This document shows positions 44,716-53,830 of a DNA stretch of 64,000 bases, piece by piece. Source of the stretch: Armatimonadota bacterium. Its GTDB lineage: Bacteria; Armatimonadota; JAAZEB01. The position numbers and the translations under genes are program-made. Each line of letters begins with the position of its first letter. The stretch's first letter is position 1. Under the pieces are notes generated by a model, which was not told the DNA's origin, ran no database searches, and saw only the letters and a list, made by a program, of their open reading frames with translations. The stretch covers positions 36,097-100,096 of the forward strand of contig JAAZEM010000069.1 of assembly GCA_012512265.1 (NCBI GenBank), written 5' to 3'.

Positions 44716-46166
44716 TTACTATTGTTGGGCTGGGACCGGGGAGCCTCGGCGGGCTCTCGGTCTCGGCTCTCGAGACGCTCACCCGTGCTCCGCGCGTGCT
44801 GTTGCGCACGCGCCAGCACCCGGTGGTGGACGCTCTCGAAGCGAAGGGGATGCGCGCCGAGTCCTACGATTCCCTCTACGAGAGCGCGTGCTCTTTCGAT
44901 GAGCTGTACCAGCGCATCGCCGGCGCCGTCCTTGAGGAGGCGCGCGCCGGCGATGTGGTCTACGCTGTGCCTGGATCCCCTCTCCTCGGCGAGCGCACGG
45001 TGACCCTCCTGGTCGAGCAGTGCGAGGCCGAGGGAATCCCCCTCACGCTGATCCCCTCGGTGAGCTCGCTCGATGCCACGCTCGCCGTGCTGCGCGTGGC
45101 TGTTAACACCGCGCTCGAGGTCCTCCATGCCCCGGATGTGGCCCGCTTCCGCCCCGAGGGCATTGCCCCCCTCTTCATCTTCGGGCTCTACGACGTCGCC
45201 GTTGCCAGCGAGGTCAAGCTGTCGCTGATGGAGATCTATCCGGATGATTACCCGGTGACCGTGGTGCGTGGCGCCGGGGTGGATGGGCGCAACGAGCAGG
45301 AGACGATCCCACTCTACTGCCTCGACCGGGTGAGCGTTGACCATCTGACCAGCCTCTTTGTGCCCGCCATGGAGCGCCGGCCGGCCACATCCTTCGAGCG
45401 CCTGGTCGAGGTGATGGCTGCCCTCCGTGCGCCGAACGGGTGCCCGTGGGACCGTGAGCAGACCCACGAGTCACTGAAAAAGTACCTCACAGAAGAGACC
45501 TACGAGTTCTTCGATGCCATCGACGATCAAGATGACGAGCGCATGGCGGATGAACTGGGCGATCTCCTCTTGCAGATGGTCTTCCATGCGCGCATCGCCG
45601 AGGAGGAGGACCGCTTTGATATCCACGATGCCATCCGCAGCATCGTGGAGAAGCTGATCCGCCGGCACCCCCACGTCTTTGGTGACACCGAGGTTTCTGG
45701 CGCCGATGAGGTGCTGGACAACTGGGAGAAGATCAAGGCCGGCGAGCGCCTGACCGCGCATCGGAAATCGCTGCTGGACGCTGTCCCCCGCGCGATGCCC
45801 AGCCTCCAGCGCGCCTTCGAGCTGACGCGCCGCGCCTCCAAAGTGGGCTTCGATTGGAAAGAAGCCACCGATGTCCTCGACAAGGTGGGCGAGGAGATGG
45901 AGGAAGCCCGCGAGGCGCTTGCAGCCGGGGATCAGGCGGCGGTACGCCACGAGGTTGGCGACCTCCTCTTTGCCCTGGCGAACCTGGCGCGCAAGGCAGG
46001 CGTCGATCCGGAGGATGCCCTCCACGCCGCAAACCGTCGCTTTAGCGACCGGTTTCGCTATATCGAGGCCCGGGCGCAAGAGCAGGGCACTTCGCTGGCC
46101 GAGATGTCGCTGGAGGAGATGGACCGTCTCTGGAACGAGGCCAAGGCGCGCCTGGACGGCGCATAG
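44712..46166 (+). CDS. Fused tetrapyrrole-methylase-type / MazG nucleotide pyrophosphohydrolase (YabN-like)
   Basis: 484 aa if started at ATA 44712. The N-terminal domain (to about 215) begins VTIVGLGPGSLGGLSVSALE, the SAM-binding glycine motif of the family, and has YAVPGSPLLGERTV. The MazG domain (about 215-480) has GCPWDREQTHESLKKYLTEE, then DELGDLLLQMVFHARIAEEE, with the EExxE/ExxD metal ligands, and repeats the pattern near residue 400 (EVGDLLFALANLARKAGVD). No ATG/GTG/TTG lies in frame before the glycine motif after the upstream TAA at 44694. GGAGG is 6 nt before the ATA. The next candidate, GTG 44796, would remove the motif. Confidence 0.88.
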   Translation: MVTIVGLGPGSLGGLSVSALETLTRAPRVLLRTRQHPVVDALEAKGMRAESYDSLYESACSFDELYQRIAGAVLEEARAGDVVYAVPGSPLLGERTVTLLVEQCEAEGIPLTLIPSVSSLDATLAVLRVAVNTALEVLHAPDVARFRPEGIAPLFIFGLYDVAVASEVKLSLMEIYPDDYPVTVVRGAGVDGRNEQETIPLYCLDRVSVDHLTSLFVPAMERRPATSFERLVEVMAALRAPNGCPWDREQTHESLKKYLTEETYEFFDAIDDQDDERMADELGDLLLQMVFHARIAEEEDRFDIHDAIRSIVEKLIRRHPHVFGDTEVSGADEVLDNWEKIKAGERLTAHRKSLLDAVPRAMPSLQRAFELTRRASKVGFDWKEATDVLDKVGEEMEEAREALAAGDQAAVRHEVGDLLFALANLARKAGVDPEDALHAANRRFSDRFRYIEARAQEQGTSLAEMSLEEMDRLWNEAKARLDGA

Positions 46167-46314
46167 CCCCCCGGATCACTGGCAGCCTGCCCGCGCTTCG
46201 CTCCCCGGCCTTGGGATTCCAGGGCCTTCGCCTTCTCTCGGGTTCTGCTACCCCCCTTTTGTGCAACGGACTCTGCTGTTCGGGCGATGGCACCAGAGCC
46301 CCCTGCGTTCTGGG

Positions 46315-46320
46315 TATAAT
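46315..46320 (+). promoter_or_regulatory. -10-like element upstream of the histidine kinase gene
   Basis: A perfect TATAAT, but the position 17 bp upstream (ACCAGA) does not resemble a -35 box. If used, the leader would be about 60 nt. Confidence 0.4.
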
Positions 46321-46388
46321 GGGAAATGTCGGGCGCTCGCAACCATCCGGGGAGTGAGATCACCCCGCGGTGAAGGTGAGAGAGCAGA

Positions 46389-49300
46389 GTGGGAGACGCA
46401 AGAAGAGGATCAAAGCGAGGCAGGCGCCGTGTGTATCCAGAGGGGGGATCGCGCGGCGTTCGTGCCAATCGCCGCGGGCTCCGGCGACAGACTCCATCCT
46501 GGGTAGAGCAGGCCTCGCGCCCGCACCACGTTCTCGCGGCAGAAGAGTTGCTCCGGGCGATCATGGGCGCGGTTTCGACGGGGATCGCGGTCGTGGATGC
46601 GCACACCGGGGAGATCCTGGCGAGCAATGAGCGGATGGCCGAGCTCCTCGGGGGGCCGATCTCTCGCCATATCCGGATGGCGGAGTGGATCGAGGCAAAG
46701 GGATTCCACCCCGACGGGCGCCGCTATCTGCCGGAGGAGTGGCCAAGCGCAAGGGCGATGCGCGGCGAGGTGGTGACCGCGGAGGAGATTGCGGTCGAGC
46801 GCTCTGATGGCACCTGCGTGGCGCTCTCCATCAGCGCCGTACCTTTCCGAAACCCGCGGGGGCGCGTGTTGGCCGCCGTTCTCGTCGTCGAAGATATCAG
46901 CGAGCGCAAGCGGATCGAGGGCGCGCTGCGCCAGGCCAACACGGAGCTGCAGGCTGCCAATCGGGAGCTGGATGCCGTCGCGACGGAGCTGCGCGCGTCG
47001 GAGGAGCAGATGCGCGCGCTTTACGAGCAGACTCCCGCCATTGTGGTGTTGAGCCATCTGGACAACGGCCGCTATGTCCGCGTGAATGAGGCGTTTGAGC
47101 ACGTGCTAGGGTGGTCGCGCGAGGAGGTGGTGGGGCGCACCTCGGTGGAGATGGGGATCTTCGCGCGTCCGGAGGAGCGCGAGCACTACGCGAACCTGGT
47201 CCGCGAGCATGGTCGAGTCCGCGACCTGGAAGCGACGCTACACGCGCGCGATGGGAGGGCGCTCACCGCGCTCCTCTCCGGGTCCGCGGTGGAGATCGGG
47301 GGCGAGCCCTATCTCATCACCGTGGCGGTGGAGATTACCGAGCGCAAGCGGGCGGAGGCCGCGCTGCGCCGCTACGAATTGATCGCCGCTCACTCCCGAG
47401 ATATCATCCTCTTCATGCGCCGCGATGACGGCCGCCTCCTGGAGGTGAACACCGCCGCCGTGGATGCCTATGGCTACTCTCGGGAGGAGCTGCTGGGCAT
47501 GACGGTGCATCAGTTGCGCGCGTCAGGAGCCGAGGAGCCGACCGCTGAACAGATGGCCGAAGCCGATGCCCGCGGGATCCTCTTCGAATCGCTTCACCGG
47601 CGTCGCGATGGCAGCACCTTTCCGGTGGAGATCAGCGCCAGAGGCGCCACCATCGACGGCACACGCGTGCTGGTGAGCGTGATCCGCGATGTGACCGAGC
47701 GCAAGCGTGCTGAGGAAGCGCTTCGGGAGAGCGAGGCACGCTTCCGCCAGCTGGCCAACGCGATGCCTCAACTGGTATGGACCGCTCGCCCGGATGGCAC
47801 TGCCGACTACTACAACGAGCGCGTGCGCGAATTCCGAGGCTTCGCTCAGGATGCCGACGGCAACTGGTTGTGGCAGCCTGTCCTCCATCCCGAGGATGTG
47901 CAACCGACCGTTGATGCCTGGGAGCACGCGGTGCGCACCGGGACCATCTATCAGATTGCCCATCGAGTCCAGCGGGCCGATGGCACCTACCGCTGGTATC
48001 TCAGCCGTGGGGTTCCTGCTCGCGACGAGGAAGGCCGGATCGTGAGGTGGTTCGGTACGGCGACCGATATCGATGACCAGAAGCGTGCCGAGGAGCGAGT
48101 CCGCTTCTTGGGAGAGGCCAGCGCAATCCTCGCCTCGTCGCTCGACTCTGAGAAGACGTTGCAGCGCGTGGCGAGGCTGGCTGTGCCCGCGCTCGCTGAT
48201 TGGGCCGTGTTGGACCTCATCGGGGAAGGGGGCGCCATCCGCCGTGCCGTGGTGGCGCATCGCGAGGGGGTCTCCCCCGAGGAAGTGGCCCGGTTCGAGC
48301 GGTTGGCGCCCTCGCCAGAATCGCCGCTGCCGGAGGCCCACGCTCTCCGCACCGGAGAGACCGTCTTCGTGTGCGATTCTCACACGCTTTCGCCGCCCTC
48401 ATGGCAGGGCGATGAGCAGAACCGCGCGTTACGGGCGCTGGGGGTGCATTCGGTGATCGCAGCGCCCGTGGTCGCGGGGGGGCGCGTTCTAGGGGCGATC
48501 ACTCTGATGTGGGCAGAGCCGGATCGCCGCCCCGGTCCCGAGGAGCGGTTGCTGGTAGAGGAGCTGGGCCGGCGCGTGGGTGTGGCTCTCGATTACGCCC
48601 GCCTTTTCCAATCCGAGCAGAGGGCGCGTGCCGAGGCCCAGGAGGCAAACCAGTCCAAGGATCAATTCGTGGCGATGGTGTCGCACGAATTGCGCAATCC
48701 GCTGGCCGCTATCACCGCGGGGATGGACCTGCTGCGCCGTAGCATCCCTCTCGAGGGACGGATCGGGCGAGCGATCGAGATCGTTGGGCGCAATGCCGAA
48801 CTGCAGGTACGGCTGGTCAATGACCTCCTCGATCTCTCTCGGCTGAATCGCGGGAAGCTTCAACTCCAGCGTACCCCCGTGAACCTGCAGCGGGTGGTTG
48901 ATGCCGCGGTTCATTCCTATGAAGCGGAAGCAAAGGATGCGGGCGTCGCTCTCACCAGCGATGCTGAGGCAAGCCTGTGGGTGGATGGCGATTTCGACCG
49001 GCTGCAGCAGGTGGTGATGAACCTGATTGACAACGCCCTGAAGGTGACGCCTGCCGGTGGCACCGTTCACGTGGCCGCCAAGGCGCACAATGAGCGACAT
49101 GCGCGCATCACCGTCGAAGATACCGGCGTGGGCATGAGTCAGGAGACGCTCGCCCACCTCTTCACGCTCGCTCATCAGGGAGAGAGCGGTCAGCGGAAGG
49201 GCGGGCTGGGTATCGGGCTCACTCTGGTGAAGGGGATCGTGGAGCGCCACGGGGGGCGTGTCTGGGCGGAGAGCGAGGGGCCCAATAAGGGGAGTCGCTT

Positions 49301-49397
49301 CACCGTGGAGCTTCCTTTGCGCGAATCGCCCCAAGCGCCCGATCTGCCTCCCGCCCGGCTCTCTTCCGAGATGCCGGCTTCGTCTGAGGCGGAATAG
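46389..49397 (+). CDS. Soluble sensor histidine kinase with four PAS domains and a GAF domain
   Basis: 1002 aa, no membrane segments. PAS domains lie at about 55-180 (IMGAVSTGIAVVDAHTGEIL), 200-320 (ALYEQTPAIVVLSHLDNGRY), 325-440 (SRDIILFMRRDDGRLLEVNT) and 450-570 (MPQLVWTARPDGTADYYNER); each ends in an I(T/S)ERKR- or DDQKR-type linker helix. GAF follows (about 585-735; SVIAAPVVAGGRVLGAITLM). The phospho-acceptor His is near 766 in MVSHELRNPLAAI. The ATPase has LIDNALKVTP, DTGVGM and GLGIGLTLVKGIVERHGG. No response regulator is adjacent. The start is uncertain; the first 50 residues are basic and low-complexity. Confidence 0.92.
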   Translation: MGDARRGSKRGRRRVYPEGGSRGVRANRRGLRRQTPSWVEQASRPHHVLAAEELLRAIMGAVSTGIAVVDAHTGEILASNERMAELLGGPISRHIRMAEWIEAKGFHPDGRRYLPEEWPSARAMRGEVVTAEEIAVERSDGTCVALSISAVPFRNPRGRVLAAVLVVEDISERKRIEGALRQANTELQAANRELDAVATELRASEEQMRALYEQTPAIVVLSHLDNGRYVRVNEAFEHVLGWSREEVVGRTSVEMGIFARPEEREHYANLVREHGRVRDLEATLHARDGRALTALLSGSAVEIGGEPYLITVAVEITERKRAEAALRRYELIAAHSRDIILFMRRDDGRLLEVNTAAVDAYGYSREELLGMTVHQLRASGAEEPTAEQMAEADARGILFESLHRRRDGSTFPVEISARGATIDGTRVLVSVIRDVTERKRAEEALRESEARFRQLANAMPQLVWTARPDGTADYYNERVREFRGFAQDADGNWLWQPVLHPEDVQPTVDAWEHAVRTGTIYQIAHRVQRADGTYRWYLSRGVPARDEEGRIVRWFGTATDIDDQKRAEERVRFLGEASAILASSLDSEKTLQRVARLAVPALADWAVLDLIGEGGAIRRAVVAHREGVSPEEVARFERLAPSPESPLPEAHALRTGETVFVCDSHTLSPPSWQGDEQNRALRALGVHSVIAAPVVAGGRVLGAITLMWAEPDRRPGPEERLLVEELGRRVGVALDYARLFQSEQRARAEAQEANQSKDQFVAMVSHELRNPLAAITAGMDLLRRSIPLEGRIGRAIEIVGRNAELQVRLVNDLLDLSRLNRGKLQLQRTPVNLQRVVDAAVHSYEAEAKDAGVALTSDAEASLWVDGDFDRLQQVVMNLIDNALKVTPAGGTVHVAAKAHNERHARITVEDTGVGMSQETLAHLFTLAHQGESGQRKGGLGIGLTLVKGIVERHGGRVWAESEGPNKGSRFTVELPLRESPQAPDLPPARLSSEMPASSEAE

Positions 49398-49485
49398 GCG
49401 CGGGCGCCCATCAGGAGGGCGATCCCGCGCGTCTAAAAATCCTCAAAGCGATGCTCCAGGCGAACACTTGGCCTCGTGCGGATCG

Positions 49486-50784
49486 CTATTGCCTTTCCTT
49501 CAAGGCGGCGTTTGCCTTCGTCGCGGCCTCGGCGAGGGCGGCTTCAGGCGCCTTCTGCCCGGAGACGACCTTATCGAACGCCTCCTCCATGAACTTGCGC
49601 ACATCCTGCCAGCCGCGAACGTTTGGCTCGCGCACGCCATACTGCGCAACCTCGAAGCACTGCTGCGCCTGCGGATCCTTTTCCCAGTATACCTTCATCT
49701 CAGGGCGATCCGCGACCGAGCGGCGCAGCGGCATGTAGGTGGAGTGCGTGGCCCAATACGCGGTCTGGTTCGGCTCCGCGAGCCAGCGGACGAAGGACCA
49801 CGCGGCGCGCTGCTTCTCGGGCGTCGTCTTGAAGACGGCGACGTTGGCGCCATACTGCACGGTGACCGGCTTCTCGGGGTTTACCTGCGGGATGACGGTG
49901 ATCCCCCACGGGAACTTGCCAGCGACGGCCGGGGTGACGAACTCGCGCGCGGTGCTGGTGCCGATGAACATGGCGATGCGCCCGTTGCCGAAATCCGCGG
50001 GATACTGCGCCTTGGTGGTGCGCGTGGCGGCACCCTTCTCCACCAGCTCGGCGATCAGCCGGAAGTGATCCTTGCCCGGCTCCGCGTTGAAAAGAACCTG
50101 CGCGCCATCTTCGGTGACCAGCTCGCCTCCCCGAGAGAGGATGCACCCGTGGATCGTCGAAGCATCCGCCCAGAGGCCGAAGCCGTAACGGGTCACCTTG
50201 CCGCTCGCGTCGCGCTTCGTCGTCTTGATCGCCGCGTCTCGGAACTCATCCCACGTCTTTGGCGGACCTGCGAAGCCGGCTTCCTTGAGCGCCTCCTCGT
50301 TGTAATAGAGGACGAGCACGCTCTTGGTGAAGGGGAAGCTCAGGTACTGATTGCCGAACTGCGCGAATCGGTTGCTCTCCAGATAACCGGGAAAGATATC
50401 CTGCAGCGCGGTCTGATCAAGGCCGTCCGGACCCTGCATCATCTCATCGAGTGGCTGGACAAGCCCCGCCTTCATATATTCCGCGACCATGCTCTCATAG
50501 GCGACCGCCATGTCCGGCGGCCGGCCGGCCGATATGGCCGCCATCGTCTTCTGATAAAGCTGGTCGTAGTTTCCCTGGAAGAGAAGCCGGACCCTTACGC
50601 GGCCCTCATTCTCCTCGTTGTAGCGGGCCACCAGATCCTCGAGCGCCTTCGCATTATCCGCGGTCTGGGTGTGCCAGAACTCCACCTCCAGGCCCTGTCC
50701 GGTTGAGGCAGGCCCCGATTCCGACTTCCGGCACCCGGCGGCGACCACGGCGAGAACGGCCAGGAACAGACACCAACGCTTCAT
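49486..50784 (-). CDS. ABC transporter extracellular solute-binding lipoprotein (family 1, sugar type)
   Basis: 432 aa. Lipoprotein signal with lipobox VVAAGC. The mature protein is a family-1 sugar-binding protein: GLEVEFWHTQTADNAKALED, then LFQGNYDQLYQKTMAAISAG, FTKSVLVLYYNEEALKEAGF, PKTWDEFRDAA and YWATHSTYMPLRRSV, as in UgpB/glycerol-phosphate and oligosaccharide binders. Neither neighbour is a permease or ATPase, so it is an orphan binding protein. It could serve the glycan block through a transporter elsewhere (inference). Confidence 0.93.
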   Translation of the reverse strand: MKRWCLFLAVLAVVAAGCRKSESGPASTGQGLEVEFWHTQTADNAKALEDLVARYNEENEGRVRVRLLFQGNYDQLYQKTMAAISAGRPPDMAVAYESMVAEYMKAGLVQPLDEMMQGPDGLDQTALQDIFPGYLESNRFAQFGNQYLSFPFTKSVLVLYYNEEALKEAGFAGPPKTWDEFRDAAIKTTKRDASGKVTRYGFGLWADASTIHGCILSRGGELVTEDGAQVLFNAEPGKDHFRLIAELVEKGAATRTTKAQYPADFGNGRIAMFIGTSTAREFVTPAVAGKFPWGITVIPQVNPEKPVTVQYGANVAVFKTTPEKQRAAWSFVRWLAEPNQTAYWATHSTYMPLRRSVADRPEMKVYWEKDPQAQQCFEVAQYGVREPNVRGWQDVRKFMEEAFDKVVSGQKAPEAALAEAATKANAALKERQ

Positions 50785-50904
50785 CTTACTTTACTCCCAC
50801 GGGGCAACCGGGACTGGCCGGCGCCCACCACCGGAAGTATAGCACAGCGGCCAGGCAGCGTCAACGCAATCCTCCCTCCCGCCGGCGTGCCGGGGGCGAT
50901 ACCG

Positions 50905-50940
50905 CAGCGAACCACGGATGAGGAGAACGGACGTGGATGG
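50905..50940 (+). repeat. Direct repeat R3, copy 1
   Basis: CAGCGAACCACGGATGAGG followed by AGAACGGACGTGGATGG recurs at 51166-51201 with three changes. The pair brackets a full R2 element. This resembles the CCACGGATG-type dispersed words of some GC-rich genomes. Confidence 0.6.
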
Positions 50941-50956
50941 AGAGGGCCGCCTACGG

Positions 50957-51105
50957 GCGCGGAGCTGGAAGCTCCGCGCTGCTTTTCGGCAAAGCCCTTC
51001 GGGCTTCCCCTCCTAGCCTTCGCCGTTCTAAGGCACCCGTGAGTGTAGCCCAATCCAGCCCGGCAGGGCTTCGCTCACAAGCAGCGCGGAGGTTAACTAC
51101 CGCGC
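50957..51105 (-). repeat. Full copy of hairpin-ended repeat R2, inverted
   Basis: The plus-strand left hairpin is GCGCGGAGCT/AGCTCCGCGC (50957-50979) and the right is GCGCGGaGG/taCCGCGC around GTTAAC (51084-51105). On the minus strand it reads in the same order as the copy at 14948: TGCTTGTGAGCGAAGCCCTG, then AAGCCCGAAGGGCTTTGCCG, then AAAAGCAGCGCGGAGCTTCC. It is about 150 bp and has no coding capacity. Confidence 0.65.
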
Positions 51106-51165
51106 ATCGGGTTGCGCGCCACCTTCGAAGCTTCAGATTCCTTGTCTCGTGAATCCCAGCATGCG

Positions 51166-51201
51166 CAGTGAACCACGGATGAGGAGAACGGATGTGGATG
51201 G
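51166..51201 (+). repeat. Direct repeat R3, copy 2
   Basis: CAGTGAACCACGGATGAGGA followed by GAACGGATGTGGATGG nearly matches the copy 261 bp upstream. Related words (CCATCTGTGTTCATCCATGG, TCTGCGGATAAC twice) follow up to about 51290. Confidence 0.6.
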
Positions 51202-51514
51202 GAAGGCGCCGCTCCGGCGGTATTCCTCCATCCATCTGTGTTCATCCATGGCCATCTGCGGATAACGGTCTGTTCTTCTGCGGATAACGAAAGGCCCGCA
51301 TGCGTCTGGAGGGGGTGAACTCGCGGGGCTGGGGATGCGTCTGAAAGTGTAGCGCCGCATCACCGGGAATGCCTCATGGATGGCCTCTGCCACCTGTAGG
51401 ATCCGACGCCTGGATAGAGAAAGAGTGTGGGGACTCCGCCCATCGGGCGCGATGGGGGAGCATCCGTGTGCGGCGGACATGGGTGCGCCGAACTGGCAGA
51501 AAGGACAGGGTGAC
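51202..51514. other. Leader region of the M48 protease gene, no clear element
   Basis: 313 bp hold degenerate R3 words up to about 51290, then two GATGCGTCTG/CATGCGTCTG words (near 51300 and 51334) and no consensus promoter. The protease frame is open from 51380, but its signal peptide starts only at 51515. Confidence 0.4.
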
Positions 51515-53803
51515 ATGAAGCATGCACGACCGCGGTTCCTGGCCTGCCTCCTGGCGTTGGCGACGATCTTTGGCGCGCGGGGGGCGCAGGCTGCCCTGTC
51601 GCTAGAGCAGGAAGTGCAGGCCGGGCGGGGGTTCGTCAACGCTTTCATCGAGCAATATGGGGAGAGTGAGGAGCAGGGCTATCGGGAGCTGGCGGAATCG
51701 GTGTTGCAGGCGCTGGCGCGGGCCAGTGGGGAACGCCCGGAGTTGCAGTGGCGGGTGGTGGTCCTGAGGCACAACCCGAACAACCCCGTCTCCTGCAACG
51801 CGGCGGCGTTTCCAGGTGGGTATATCGTCACCGATGACGCCTTCCTGCGGACCATCGAGCAAGGGGCGGGTGGTGATGCAAAGCGCATGGAGGCGATGCT
51901 GGCCGGCGTCCTGGCGCATGAGATGGCCCACATTGTGCGCCGCGATACGGATGCCCTGGTGCCCGTCTTCTTCGCCGGCAAGGCGAGCGATGCGCCAAAG
52001 CTTCTGTTTACCCTGAAATCACGCGAGGGAGCTCCGAAGGAGAGCGCCACCGAGACGCGCGTGAAGGAGAACGAGTGTGACCGCCACGGTGCCTTCTACC
52101 TCTTGCGCGCCGGCTATCGCGTGGATGACATGATTGATGTTTTCCGCCACCTTGCGGATGAAGAGGTGGATGAAGTCCTCTTCAGCAGCGAGCTGGATCA
52201 TGCCCGGGCAACCGAGCGCGTGGGCAACCTCCTGGAGGTGCAGAACCAGGTGACCGAGGATGAGCGCCTCTACGACGAAGCGGTGAACATCCTTCGCCTG
52301 GGCCTCGATGAGGAGATGCTTCGCGTGGCAGAGCGGAACCTGGAGACGGTGTCGGTCCGCTTTCCGAAGGTGCTCCCGGTGCGCCACGCGCGTGCGGTGC
52401 TTGCCCATCGCCGCTTCCTGGCCAAGACGCCCCCCGAGAGGCTGGAGCTCAAGCCCTCCTTCACCTTCTACCGCTTCCGGGCTTCGCGCAGCCTGATGAT
52501 GGATGATCACCTCCGGCAGGCGATTGCCGAGTACGAGGCGATCCTCCAGGATTACGAATCGCAGGGCTATCGCGGCCTGGGACCGACGGTCGCCGGCTAT
52601 GCCCTTGCCCTGCTGCACGCCGGAAACGCCGAGAAGGCGCTCTCGTGGGCGAAGAAAGCGGTGGAGCTGGCGCCGGAGGAGTGGAACGGCTACAACGTCC
52701 TGGGCATGGCGTCCTACCGAAAAGGCCTGAAGACAGAGGCCGCCGCTCACTTGCGCAAGGCCGTGGCGCTCGCTGTGCCGGAGGGCCCGCGGGCTCTAGT
52801 CGAGCGCGCCCTGCTCACCCCGGCGATGGAGGAGAGCGCCGTCTTGCGCTATATCGATTCGCAGCCGCCCGTAGAGTTTGGCCCGGCGCTCTTCAACCTG
52901 GGAGTGGTCCTGAAGGCCGCGGGCGACAAGTCGGGAGCGGCCCACGCCTTTCAAGGCTACCTGGCGACCGACTCGCGCAGCGATTGGGGCCGGCTCGCCC
53001 GAAAACACCTGGACGAGATGAAGATTGTCCACCTGCCGACCGCCGCGCCCCCGGTGGCAGGGGTGACCGTGGGCCTCTCCGACGTGGAGCTGCGGAAGAA
53101 GCTGGGGAATCCCGAGGGGATTACCTCGCCGCGTCCAGGGGTTCAGGTGTGGCGTTACAAGAGCAAGGGCTTCAGCATCTTCCTCGACGAGGAGAACCGC
53201 GTGCGCGCGGGAGTGCTCTATCCTCCTTATGCGGGCCAACTAGGGCCGGGGGTGACCCTCGGTGCAAAGCCCGAGGCCGTGGAGAAGGTCTGGGGCCAGG
53301 CGACCGCAACCGCCGCCGTGAGCACGCGCCAGGCGTGGGCCTATCCGGAGCATGGCCTCACTTTCCTGATGACGGGCGGCAAAGTGTCGAAGGTGGTGTG
53401 GGCGCCAGCCCCGCTCCCAGGCGGCGGCACGCTCAGCGCCACCATCCAGGTGCGCGTGGGTGATACCGCGGAGGAGGTCGAGAAAGCCCTCGGTACGCCC
53501 GACGCCGGCAAGGGCGAGGAAGCAACCGGCGGCGTCTGGGTCTATGACCGCAGGGGCGTGCGCGTGCGCTTCGATCGAAATGCCAAGGCGGCGCTCGTCA
53601 CGATCACGCGGCCGAGTGACGCTCAGGTGGGTGGAATCAAGCTGGGCGATGCGGCCGCAGCGATCCGCCAGCGTGTCGGCCCCGGTTTCGTGACCACGGA
53701 CGTGGAGAGCGCAGAGACCTATAGCTTCCCCAATCTGGGCGTCGCCTACGTCGTGCGCAATGCGGAGGTGTCGCTGATCACCCTCTTCCAAAGGGAGAGT
53801 TAG
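51515..53803 (+). CDS. Secreted M48 metalloprotease with TPR region and four tandem BamE/SmpA-like repeats
   Basis: 762 aa from ATG 51515; signal peptide MKHARPRFLACLLALATIFG, cleavage after AQA. The zinc-protease domain (about 30-230) has HEMAH at 135-139, with the third ligand in ENECD (185-189), and resembles BepA/YfgC and Oma1-like proteins. TPR-like helices occupy about 290-500 (YEAILQDYESQGYRGLGPTV, AEKALSWAKKAVELAPEEWN). The C-terminus (about 515-762) holds four repeats of roughly 60 residues, each starting like GVTVGLSDVELRKKLGNP: VTLGAKPEAVEKVWGQ, VRVGDTAEEVEKALGTP and IKLGDAAAAIRQRVGP. A role in envelope protein quality control is likely. Confidence 0.87.
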   Translation: MKHARPRFLACLLALATIFGARGAQAALSLEQEVQAGRGFVNAFIEQYGESEEQGYRELAESVLQALARASGERPELQWRVVVLRHNPNNPVSCNAAAFPGGYIVTDDAFLRTIEQGAGGDAKRMEAMLAGVLAHEMAHIVRRDTDALVPVFFAGKASDAPKLLFTLKSREGAPKESATETRVKENECDRHGAFYLLRAGYRVDDMIDVFRHLADEEVDEVLFSSELDHARATERVGNLLEVQNQVTEDERLYDEAVNILRLGLDEEMLRVAERNLETVSVRFPKVLPVRHARAVLAHRRFLAKTPPERLELKPSFTFYRFRASRSLMMDDHLRQAIAEYEAILQDYESQGYRGLGPTVAGYALALLHAGNAEKALSWAKKAVELAPEEWNGYNVLGMASYRKGLKTEAAAHLRKAVALAVPEGPRALVERALLTPAMEESAVLRYIDSQPPVEFGPALFNLGVVLKAAGDKSGAAHAFQGYLATDSRSDWGRLARKHLDEMKIVHLPTAAPPVAGVTVGLSDVELRKKLGNPEGITSPRPGVQVWRYKSKGFSIFLDEENRVRAGVLYPPYAGQLGPGVTLGAKPEAVEKVWGQATATAAVSTRQAWAYPEHGLTFLMTGGKVSKVVWAPAPLPGGGTLSATIQVRVGDTAEEVEKALGTPDAGKGEEATGGVWVYDRRGVRVRFDRNAKAALVTITRPSDAQVGGIKLGDAAAAIRQRVGPGFVTTDVESAETYSFPNLGVAYVVRNAEVSLITLFQRES

Positions 53804-53830
53804 CCCGCGTCCTTCCGCTTTGCCCTTCTG

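Noticed and set aside
50905..51201. CRISPR-like array in the R3 repeats
   Set aside because: Only two direct copies 261 bp apart with a structured element between; no regular spacers and no cas genes.
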